Positions 8,147-14,953 of a stretch of 64,000 bases of DNA are shown here, piece after piece (the stretch's first letter is position 1; each line of letters starts with the position of its first letter). The stretch is from NCBI RefSeq assembly GCF_029076695.1, contig NZ_JARFIK010000001.1:1178001-1242000 (forward strand), written 5' to 3'. The translations under genes and the position numbers were made by a program. Below the pieces are notes generated by a model. The model searched no databases, was not told the DNA's origin, and was given only the letters and a program-made list of their open reading frames with translations. Source of the stretch: Adlercreutzia equolifaciens (GTDB lineage: Bacteria > Actinomycetota > Coriobacteriia > Coriobacteriales > Eggerthellaceae).

Positions 8147-8731
8147 GTGCGCGTGAAGTCGAAACTTATTGTTGCGGGATTGTGCTTCTGCTTGAGCCTA
8201 AGTCCACTCGTGGGGTGCGCCGCAAGCGAGCCGAAGAAAAATGCGGACTTTTCGGGTATCAGTTCGGTGTGTGAGTTAGCTACTCTTAAGTGCTATTACC
8301 ACAATGTCGCTGAATCCCGAGAAGAGGCATCGGGCATTTTTGGCGGACTTCTAGGAACCGGTTACAAGAAGCTGTGGATGGAATACAGCGGTATCGTTGA
8401 GGTTGGCATTGATGTTGCTCAGGTTCAGATTAGCCAGCCAACGGAGGAAGGAGTAGTGCGAGTTCACATCCCGGATGCTCAGATCCTTAGCATTTCTCTT
8501 GATAAAGACTCTTTGTCTGACCCCCTTGTTGATGCAGGACTTTTTACCGAAGTATCGATGGAAGAGAAAACGAATGCTGTTGCGTCTGCTCAAGAAAACA
8601 TGGAGGAGACCGCCCGACAAAATACCTCTATGCTTGCTCAGGCAAAAGAGCGTGCTAAGCGTACGATTGAGGGCTATATCGTAAACGCGGGTCGCGCTAT
8701 TGGAGAGACCTATATCGTTGAATGGGAGTAA
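8147..8731 (+). CDS. DUF4230-like lipoprotein
   Basis: About 194 residues, starting with a lipoprotein signal peptide (VKSKLIVAGLCFCLSLS, lipobox LVGC). The mature domain follows DUF4230 well: VCELATLKCYYHNV, LWMEYSGIVEVGIDVAQV, VHIPDAQILSISLDKDSL and a long C-terminal helix ending GETYIVEW. It is paralogous to the membrane-anchored protein just upstream. In-frame starts lie at 8138 (ATG overlapping the upstream stop, only 1 nt from AGGAGG), 8147 (GTG, 10-nt spacing, chosen) and 8153. The mature protein would sit on the outer face of the membrane beside its neighbour's domain. Confidence 0.72.
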   Translation: MRVKSKLIVAGLCFCLSLSPLVGCAASEPKKNADFSGISSVCELATLKCYYHNVAESREEASGIFGGLLGTGYKKLWMEYSGIVEVGIDVAQVQISQPTEEGVVRVHIPDAQILSISLDKDSLSDPLVDAGLFTEVSMEEKTNAVASAQENMEETARQNTSMLAQAKERAKRTIEGYIVNAGRAIGETYIVEWE

Positions 8732-8734
8732 AGC

Positions 8735-9874
8735 ATGGCCGATGAAGATTCCTGGGACAACAGCAGCAAAGCAGTCGAGGGCAATAGGCAATCGCTGGCT
8801 GATCGGTTTGTCAAACCTGCGACGTCTTCTATAAAAGAATTGGGCGTACAGGTTGCCACAAAAGCTTCCGGTGCCTTTGAAGGTATATCAAGTAGATTTG
8901 CAGCTGAGAAAACGGCAGATTGCCCAACAGAAGAAGTTTTTATAGAGGCTGAGGTGGTGGATGGGGCGCAGCAAGGCGAAGGCCCAATAGGCGAAGATGA
9001 GGCAGGCCGGATACTTGCGGCTTTGTATGAAAAGGCTCTTGATGGAATTCCAAAAGTAAGTCGTTCGGTTGAAGATCTGGTTAAAGACTATTGGGAAAAG
9101 AGCGACTCCCCGGAAAAGGCCGCCCTTGCTTTATCGAAAGCGCAGGTAGCGAAGTGTGGTACCTCAGGGTTTTTAAGCGGCCTAGGAGGCGTGATAACGC
9201 TCCCCGTGACAATCCCTGCGAACATCGGCAGCGTGCTGTATGTCCAAATGAGAATGGTGGCAGCTATAGCAAAGCTGGGGGGCTATGATATTCGATCGGA
9301 CCAGGTGCAAACACTGGTCTACATGTGTTTGACGGGGTCCGCTGTGACTGACGTTGCGAAGCAGGTTGGCATCAAAGTAGGAAATAAAACACTAGAAGCT
9401 GCGATTAAGAAAATTCCCGGTTCGGCGTTGGCGGCAATCAACAAGAAGGTAGGTTTCCGACTGCTTACCAAATTTGGTGAAAAAGGAGCAATTAACTTAG
9501 GAAAAATGGTTCCAGTGGCGGGTGGGATCATTGGTGGTTCGGTAGATGTAGCTACTACAATAGTGATTGCGAAGAACGCTATGAAGGTTTTCATCGAAGA
9601 TGAAAATCCTGACGGAAAGCCTTTGACGAATGAGGAAGAAGTTGTTGTCGAGTCGGTGAAGATTGATGAGGATGCTGGCGATGAACGTCTTATAGAGGTG
9701 AAAAGTGCTGGCGAGAACGAGGGTTTCTCCTCCGGCGTCGGGGAGAAAGACGAAGGGATCGTACCTGTTGAGAAGGAGCTAGAGCTTGTTGTAAAGCTGA
9801 AAGAACTGCTTGATGCCGATGTCCTTACTCCGGAGGAATTCGAATCAAAAAAGAAGCAGATCATGCGTTTATGA
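8735..9874 (+). CDS. EcsC family protein with C-terminal SHOCT domain
   Basis: 379 residues. After a poorly conserved N-terminus comes an EcsC-like region (about residues 95-290): EKAALALSKAQVAKCGTSGF, a Gly-rich hydrophobic segment GFLSGLGGVITLPVTIPANI, and VPVAGGIIGGSVDVATT. An acidic linker follows, and the last 35 residues (LVVKLKELLDADVLTPEEFE) are a SHOCT oligomerisation domain. EcsC was first noted in the Bacillus ecs locus; its biochemical role is not established. The gene starts 3 bp after the lipoprotein gene with GGGAG spaced 7 nt, so the three genes form one operon. Probably membrane-associated. Confidence 0.8.
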   Translation: MADEDSWDNSSKAVEGNRQSLADRFVKPATSSIKELGVQVATKASGAFEGISSRFAAEKTADCPTEEVFIEAEVVDGAQQGEGPIGEDEAGRILAALYEKALDGIPKVSRSVEDLVKDYWEKSDSPEKAALALSKAQVAKCGTSGFLSGLGGVITLPVTIPANIGSVLYVQMRMVAAIAKLGGYDIRSDQVQTLVYMCLTGSAVTDVAKQVGIKVGNKTLEAAIKKIPGSALAAINKKVGFRLLTKFGEKGAINLGKMVPVAGGIIGGSVDVATTIVIAKNAMKVFIEDENPDGKPLTNEEEVVVESVKIDEDAGDERLIEVKSAGENEGFSSGVGEKDEGIVPVEKELELVVKLKELLDADVLTPEEFESKKKQIMRL

Positions 9875-9971
9875 GGCGACGTGCGCAATGTGTTGTGGCT
9901 ATCGTGACCACCGTTAAACGATCGCGCCTCGTTGCTTACTGGGTACATGGGAATCTGGTAGCATTAGCCGC

Positions 9972-10331
9972 ATGTCCACCATTGCTAACATAATTTGGAT
10001 TATTCTGGGTGGGCTTATTACGGCTATTGCTTGGTGCTTTGTGGGGATTATTTTCTCCCTTACCATCGTCGGCATTCCGTTGGGGCGGCAGTGCTTCAAG
10101 ATGGCCTCGCTGACCTTGGCTCCCTTTGGGAAGACCATCACCTATGGCGGCGGTGCGCCGTCTCTGATTGCCAATATTATCTGGGTTATTTTTGCCGGCA
10201 TTCCCATGGCCCTGTCGTATCTTCTTCTTGCTGTTGGCTATTGCATTACCGTTATCGGCATCCCCATCGGCCTGCAGTGCTTCAAGATGGCGAAGCTCTC
10301 GCTGCTGCCGTTTGGCGCGGTGGTGTCGTAG
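9972..10331 (+). CDS. YccF family inner-membrane protein
   Basis: 119 residues built from two copies of the YccF unit: ANIIWIILGG...GIPLGRQCFKMASLTLAPFG, then ANIIWVIFAG...GIPIGLQCFKMAKLSLLPFG. Each contains two hydrophobic segments, giving four membrane spans. The GIP(L/I)G-x-QCFKMA motif is characteristic. Function unknown across the family. The gene stands alone with normal high-GC composition, ending the AT-rich island upstream. The ribosome site before ATG 9972 is weak. Confidence 0.9.
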   Translation: MSTIANIIWIILGGLITAIAWCFVGIIFSLTIVGIPLGRQCFKMASLTLAPFGKTITYGGGAPSLIANIIWVIFAGIPMALSYLLLAVGYCITVIGIPIGLQCFKMAKLSLLPFGAVVS

Positions 10332-10361
10332 GCTCCTGCTCTCTGCTGCCGTTTGGCGCGG
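10302..10361 (+). repeat. 19-bp direct repeat at the 3' end of yccF
   Basis: CTGCTGCCGTTTGGCGCGG occurs at 10302-10320, inside the last codons of yccF, and again at 10343-10361 just after its stop. It looks like a short local duplication of the gene's end. Confidence 0.7.
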
Positions 10362-10409
10362 CAACGGTATGACGCTCCGCTCGTTGTTTCATTTTCTCCG
10401 TCTCTCGTG

Positions 10410-10444
10410 CGCGCTCCCTTGCATCAGCAGGAGCGCGTTATTAT
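10410..10444 (+). terminator. Probable terminator after yccF
   Basis: CGCGCTCC (10410-10417) pairs with GGAGCGCG (10430-10437), followed by TTATTAT. It separates yccF from the CAP protein gene. Confidence 0.55.
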
Positions 10445-10487
10445 GATGCGACCTGGGGTAATTCACGAGAGGCAGAAAGAGGTTCCT

Positions 10488-11735
10488 ATGGGTGCTCTTC
10501 CAAATTCGCAATGCTTGTCTTCTCTCGGAACGAGCGCGACGCGGCGCGTTCTGTGTGTGCTTCTGGCTGTCGCTTTGGCTGCCACCATGACCATCCTGCC
10601 GTCGGGGAAGGCTGTTGCTGCTACCACGACGCTCAAGGTGCCGGTCACCTACGGCCAGACGGAAGCGCGCAGCATGCTTAAGATGATTAACGACTTTCGG
10701 GCCTCGAACGCCCAGTGTTGGAACGAGACCAATACAGCGCTGGTGACTTATTCCGGTCTTCAGCCGCTTACCTATGATTATGCCTTGGAGCAAGTGGCCA
10801 TGCTGCGTGCGGCGGAGATTGCCGTCTACTATGACCATAAGCGACCCAACGGCGAAAGCTGTTTCACGGCATTTGAGGGACTACCTCTTCGTGGCTGGGG
10901 AGAGAACATTGCCGCCGGCACCGGAACCATGGGCTCGCGCGATGCCATGTTCATGGCGTGGCGTGAAGACAATGAGAAGTACGCCGGCCAGGGTCACCGT
11001 CGCAATATGCTCAATTCCCGCTTTGCTGCGGTGGGTATCGGCTACGTGCGATGCAACGGCATTGGTTACTGGGTGCAGAACTTCGGGGACGTGAACTCCA
11101 ATGCGCCGGCAACCACGGCCGATAACGGTAAGCACCTTGTTGAGGTCGAAGTTGATCAGGCCATCCTCGGAAACAGGAAACTGACTGCCGCCTCCTCGAG
11201 CTTGTCCCTCCAGGCTGGTGCTTCCAAAGCTCTCCCTGCTCTTTCCCTGCAGGTTCCCGTGCGAGGCAACTGGCCTTCTGGCGTTTTGGGACTCGATACC
11301 AGCGGCGCTAAATGGACCAGCTCCAAGCCTTCAGTGGCCGCCATTTCCAAGGGAAAGGTGGTAGCGAAGACGGCTGGCACGGCCCAGCTCAAGGCAACGC
11401 TTGACGGGGCGACGACTACCGTGACGGTGAAAGTGGCGCCTCCCACTCCCGCGTTGTCCAGCGTGAAGGGCGCCGCGAAGAAGCTGACGGTCAAATGGCA
11501 GAAGCAGACCAAGAGCGTATCGGGCTACGAGGTGTGGGTATCCACTTCCAAGAAGTTCACGGCGAAAACTACGGTGAAGAAGACCGTTGTGAAGTCGAAG
11601 TCGTCGCTGACGGTGTCCAAGCTGAAGGCCAAGAAAACCTACTATGTGAAAGTGCGCACCTACTACAAGGATCCGGCGACTAAGAAAGTGATTAATTCTT
11701 CCTGGTCAAAGGTGAAGTCCGCCAAGACCAAGTAG
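10488..11735 (+). CDS. Secreted CAP-domain protein with Big_2-like and Fn3-like domains
   Basis: About 415 residues. A signal peptide ends near AVAA (residue 44). A CAP/SCP domain follows (about 58-180: ARSMLKMINDFRASNAQ, YDHKRPNGES, GWGENIAAGTG, GQGHRRNML), then a Big_2-like Ig domain (about 225-320: LQAGASKALPAL, SKPSVAAISKGKVVAKTAG) and a C-terminal Fn3-like domain rich in Lys (GYEVWVSTSKKFTAKTT). CAP proteins bind sterols or lipids or act as proteases in other phyla; here only a surface or secreted role is supported. ATG 10488 chosen for AAAGAGG; upstream in-frame codons lack a signal peptide. It lies next to a closely related paralogue. Confidence 0.9.
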   Translation: MGALPNSQCLSSLGTSATRRVLCVLLAVALAATMTILPSGKAVAATTTLKVPVTYGQTEARSMLKMINDFRASNAQCWNETNTALVTYSGLQPLTYDYALEQVAMLRAAEIAVYYDHKRPNGESCFTAFEGLPLRGWGENIAAGTGTMGSRDAMFMAWREDNEKYAGQGHRRNMLNSRFAAVGIGYVRCNGIGYWVQNFGDVNSNAPATTADNGKHLVEVEVDQAILGNRKLTAASSSLSLQAGASKALPALSLQVPVRGNWPSGVLGLDTSGAKWTSSKPSVAAISKGKVVAKTAGTAQLKATLDGATTTVTVKVAPPTPALSSVKGAAKKLTVKWQKQTKSVSGYEVWVSTSKKFTAKTTVKKTVVKSKSSLTVSKLKAKKTYYVKVRTYYKDPATKKVINSSWSKVKSAKTK

Positions 11736-11757
11736 CGTCGGCCTGCGTCGTGCCTCG

Positions 11758-11798
11758 AAGCGCGCCTTTTGCCCAGGCGAAAGGCGCGCTTTCTATAG
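11758..11798 (+). terminator. Rho-independent terminator after first CAP gene
   Basis: AAGCGCGCCTTT (from 11758) pairs with AAAGGCGCGCTT (ending 11792), followed by TCTATAG. Strong hairpin with a modest T-run. Confidence 0.7.
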
Positions 11799-11899
11799 TT
11801 GTTGACATAAAATCAATCACTTATTCTTAGTCAATTGATCGACTTAAGTGCCTTTTGCTAGGATGCGTCGAGACGTCTCTCGAACGGAAAGTAGGCCCT

Positions 11900-12916
11900 A
11901 TGACCTCCTCTTTTGTCCAGCAGAACACCTCTGCGCATCTGAAGAAGGCTCTCGACCGTCTGGTGTGCATCTTCACGGCTGCTGCCCTTGTCGCAACGAT
12001 GGTGATGCTCCCCGCCGCTCCGGCTCAGGCCGCTACGGCCCCCTCCAAGCAAGTGACGGTTACCTATTGCCAGAGCGAGGCGCGCAGCATGCTGGCCTCG
12101 ATCAACGACTTCCGTGCTTCAGGGGCGAAGTGCTGGGATAGCAGCGACAGCATCGAGGTGTCCTACACGGGGCTCCAGCCCCTTGCCTACGATTACGGCC
12201 TGGAGGGCGTGGCCATGCTGCGGGCGGCCGAGCTGACCATCTCCCACAGCCATACGCGCCCCAACGGCGAAAGCTATACGACGGCGTTTTCCCAGCTGCC
12301 GCTGCGAGGTCGTGGCGAGAACATCGCCTCGGGCACGGGACGCATGAGCAAGAGCGCCTACGTGTTCGATCTGTGGCGCGAGGACGACAAGACCTACGCG
12401 GGCCAGGGCCATCGTCGCAACATGCTGGAGCCGCGCTTCACGGCGGTGGGTATTGCCTGCGCCAAGCTGGGCAATATGTACTACTGGGTGCAAAGCTTCG
12501 GCACGCCTCAGACGGGCGTGGCGGCTACGGCGCCCGTCGACGCTCAGAAAACGGTGACGGTGCCGTTGGCCGCGCCCAAGCCGGCCGCTACCACTGCAGC
12601 ATCTGCGCCCAAGGCCGCCCCCTTCGCGCTGAAGAGCGTCACGCCGGGCAAGAAGAAGCTGACAATCAAGTGGGTGAAGCAGCCGAAGGCCACCACCGGC
12701 TACGAGGTGTGGGTGTCCACGTCGAAGAAGTTCACCGCCAAAACCACCATCAAGAAAAAGGTGAAGGGCGCTAGCACCACGAAGCTGACCATTTCGAAGC
12801 TCAAGGCCAAGAAAAAGTACTACGTGAAAGTGCGCTCGTACTACAAGCATCCCACCACAAAGAAAACCACGTCCTCGAGTTGGTCGAAGGTGAAGGCGGC
12901 GACGACGAAGAAGTAG
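11900..12916 (+). CDS. Secreted CAP-domain protein with Fn3-like domain (paralogue)
   Basis: About 338 residues. A signal peptide ends at PAQAA (residue 45). The CAP domain (about 60-180: ARSMLASINDFRASGAKCWD, SHTRPNGESYTTAF, GRGENIASGTG, GQGHRRNML) is strongly similar to the preceding gene product. The Big_2-like domain of that protein is missing, replaced by a short Ala/Pro linker leading to the same Fn3-like C-terminus. The two genes therefore look like a tandem duplication followed by domain gain or loss. ATG 11900 is chosen; the longer frame from 11855 has no ribosome site. Confidence 0.9.
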   Translation: MTSSFVQQNTSAHLKKALDRLVCIFTAAALVATMVMLPAAPAQAATAPSKQVTVTYCQSEARSMLASINDFRASGAKCWDSSDSIEVSYTGLQPLAYDYGLEGVAMLRAAELTISHSHTRPNGESYTTAFSQLPLRGRGENIASGTGRMSKSAYVFDLWREDDKTYAGQGHRRNMLEPRFTAVGIACAKLGNMYYWVQSFGTPQTGVAATAPVDAQKTVTVPLAAPKPAATTAASAPKAAPFALKSVTPGKKKLTIKWVKQPKATTGYEVWVSTSKKFTAKTTIKKKVKGASTTKLTISKLKAKKKYYVKVRSYYKHPTTKKTTSSSWSKVKAATTKK

Positions 12917-12936
12917 CCGATTGAAGTCAGGAACTG

Positions 12937-12963
12937 GTGAGGCCCCCTTCAAGGGGGCCTCAC
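12937..12963 (+). terminator. Hairpin after second CAP gene
   Basis: GTGAGGCCCCCTT-C-AAGGGGGCCTCAC is a perfect 13-bp inverted repeat 20 bp after the stop. There is no T-run, so intrinsic termination is likely but not certain. Confidence 0.55.
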
Positions 12964-12981
12964 GCTGATAAGGGGTGTTTG

Positions 12982-13049
12982 TCCGACAGAGCGATCGGAG
13001 CTGCGTTTTGGGGTGTTCGTGCGCTCCGATCGTGGTGGCTCTTGTCGGA
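12982..13049. repeat. Nested inverted repeat before a convergent gene
   Basis: TCCGACA (12982-12988) pairs with TGTCGGA (13043-13049), and inside it CGATCGGAGC (12992-13001) pairs with GCTCCGATCG (13023-13032). It lies in the spacer between the second CAP gene and the convergent small membrane protein gene; likely a minus-strand terminator or structured 3' element. Confidence 0.5.
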
Positions 13050-13060
13050 ATGAAGGAGTT

Positions 13061-13423
13061 TTACTTCGTGTCCATGGCGGCGGGATCTTCGTTGGAGCCC
13101 AGATCCTCCGGGACGGTCATTTCCTCGAACTCGGTTTGCTGGGTCTTTTCCGCCTGGGTGGGGCTCATCCAGTCACCGGCCACGGCAAAGGCAATGCACA
13201 GGGCGATAACGGCCACCACGGCTACCACAATCCAAATGAGGCCCGGGTGCTTGCGCGTATTGGCCTTGGGGCCGCCCTTGTCCACTTCAAATTCCTGCAT
13301 GGCGGGAAACTCGGGATCGCTTGCCGAGGATTCCAGGACATCGGGCTGCTCGGCGGCCAGGGGGTCGCGCTCGGCAAAGCTCTCGTGATGCTTGTTGTGT
13401 CCCTGCTTCTTATGCTCGCTCAT
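13061..13423 (-). CDS. Small single-span membrane protein, function unknown
   Basis: 120 residues: a His/Lys-rich hydrophilic N-terminus (MSEHKKQGHNKHHES), an acidic stretch, one transmembrane helix (LIWIVVAVVAVIALCIAFAV, about 75-95) and an acidic C-terminus (FEEMTVPEDLG). No domain recognised. ATG 13423 is preceded by AGAGAGGACC; longer frames upstream have no ribosome site. It is divergent from the binding-protein gene. A real gene on codon use and start signal, but nothing supports a function. Confidence 0.7.
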   Translation of the reverse strand: MSEHKKQGHNKHHESFAERDPLAAEQPDVLESSASDPEFPAMQEFEVDKGGPKANTRKHPGLIWIVVAVVAVIALCIAFAVAGDWMSPTQAEKTQQTEFEEMTVPEDLGSNEDPAAMDTK

Positions 13424-13732
13424 GATAGGTCCTCTCTGGCGGGAGCGGCGCGGGCGCGCTCCGTCTTTCTGCTCCTGTAGGCGCCCCACGATGCCTTGCG
13501 GCATCAGGGTGATGTTTCTTGCCCCTATGGTATCCAGCTCTGGTGCGCGCCACGGTCGGTTTGCCAAGGAGATGCGAATTGTTAAGCAATTTGCTTCGCT
13601 TTTGTTGAATTTAGCCCTAGGGGGATGATGTCACCGCCGCGTCGGGATGATGCTCCGCATCGCTGTAAAGGTAAGGTGAAATGGAAGAACCGTGCCTAGG
13701 AGGCAGTGAAGCGGAAGCAAAGGAGTGACGTT
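13424..13732. other. 309-bp divergent spacer
   Basis: No gene seen. It contains a 13-bp palindrome AAGCAA-T-TTGCTT (13584-13596) in an AT-richer patch, a possible operator between the membrane protein gene and the binding-protein gene. AGGAGG near 13698-13703 precedes an upstream in-frame GTG (13706) that is probably not the real start. Confidence 0.4.
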
Positions 13733-14698
13733 ATGGCGAGTCGATGGTTGCAGCCGGGGAAAGCTTGGTTGGGAGGCGGTGCGGGTGCGCGCGTGCGGCA
13801 GGGCGTGGCGCTGGTAGCGGCCCTTGGCCTTGCGGTGACCTTGGCAGGATGTGCGAACGAGGCCTCCGAGGACGTAGCGAAAGCTTCCGTAGACACGTCG
13901 GCCGAAAGCACGCCCTCCGGAATCACCGCCGAAGAAGGCGTGCTGCTGGTCGCCTCATCGCTCAACAACGATCCCTACGAGCAGGAAACGGCTACCAGCC
14001 AGAACGGCTTTACCTGCGACTTGCTGAAGCTGATTGGCGAGCGCACCGGCCTGTCCATTGAATTTGCGCCGGCCGTCAACCACAAGGCCGAGGACCAGTC
14101 CATCAGCGAAGGTACCCCCGCGGACGTGGCGGCGAAGGTGGGGGAAGGCGCAGCTGACCTGGGCGCATCGTCCATTCCCTTGGATGCGCCGCTGGAGGGG
14201 GTTGCCTTCTCCGATCCGTATCTGAGCGCCAACTTGGTGCTCATCACCAAGGACAGCACGGGTTACGATGACGCAGCCGCTCTGGAAGCCGAGGGCGTTA
14301 AGGTGGCCGTGTCCAGCGATGCGGCGGCGGCTTGGGTGGCAGAGCGTCTGCCCCAGGCCGAGGTGGTTTCCTTCGATCACGACCTCGATGCCATGATGGA
14401 GGTCAACTCCGAGCGCGCTCAGGCGGCTGTTGTGGACGAGCCGCGCCTCAAGCGCTACGTTAAGGTGAAGGAGCCCCATCTGCAAATTGTCGAGACGACA
14501 CCGCTTTCCACGGATTACGCGTTCGTGGTAGCGGCAGGCAATAGCGAGCTTGCAGCGAAGGTTAATGAGGCTCTGACGCAGTTGCAGGCCGACGGCAGCT
14601 ACGACGAGCTCTTTGAATCGTGGTTCGGCGAGGCCCCCGCCTACGGCAGCGCCACCCGCGAGGCGCCCGAGGCCGTTGACGACTCCACGGGAGCCTAG
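13733..14698 (+). CDS. Solute-binding lipoprotein, amino-acid ABC transporter type (SBP_bac_3)
   Basis: About 321 residues. The signal peptide has lipobox LAGC (VALVAALGLAVTLAGCANE). The mature part has the periplasmic-binding-protein type 3 fold: EEGVLLVASSLNNDPYEQ, GFTCDLLKLIGERTGLSIEF, DLGASSIPLD, SDPYLSANLVLI and the C-terminal SYDELFESWFG. These proteins deliver amino acids or related small solutes to an ABC permease. No permease or ATPase gene is adjacent, so it is an orphan or works with a distant transporter. ATG 13733 chosen because AGGAG at 13721 gives 7-nt spacing. Confidence 0.82.
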   Translation: MASRWLQPGKAWLGGGAGARVRQGVALVAALGLAVTLAGCANEASEDVAKASVDTSAESTPSGITAEEGVLLVASSLNNDPYEQETATSQNGFTCDLLKLIGERTGLSIEFAPAVNHKAEDQSISEGTPADVAAKVGEGAADLGASSIPLDAPLEGVAFSDPYLSANLVLITKDSTGYDDAAALEAEGVKVAVSSDAAAAWVAERLPQAEVVSFDHDLDAMMEVNSERAQAAVVDEPRLKRYVKVKEPHLQIVETTPLSTDYAFVVAAGNSELAAKVNEALTQLQADGSYDELFESWFGEAPAYGSATREAPEAVDDSTGA

Positions 14699-14851
14699 GC
14701 CACCGTCGCAGCAGCGGCCAGCCTAGGCCAGCGGGGGGCCGCCGGGAAGCACGCAACGCTGCGCGCCGTCGCTCCGCAGCGTCGTTTATCGAACAGGTGG
14801 TGAATCCTTCGTGGCCTTTGCCCCCACAAACGCCGTGGGAAGATAGAATAG

Positions 14852-14880
14852 AAAGCCGTCCGCTTTTGGGCGGCTTTTTT
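14852..14880 (+). terminator. Rho-independent terminator upstream of pcrA
   Basis: AAGCCGTCC and GGGCGGCTT form a stem around CGCTTTT, followed by a run of six T. It ends transcription from the binding-protein gene about 75 bp before the pcrA start. Confidence 0.8.
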
Positions 14881-14953
14881 GCGCCCGGGGAAGGCGCTGC
14901 CGCCATCGCGGCCCCCGCGATACCAACCAACCACAAGCGACAAGGATAGATCT

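Noticed and set aside
3768-13049. The inverted repeats at 3768-3936 and 12982-13049 as copies of one element
   Set aside because: They share short pieces such as GATCGG and CCGACA but do not align over their length.
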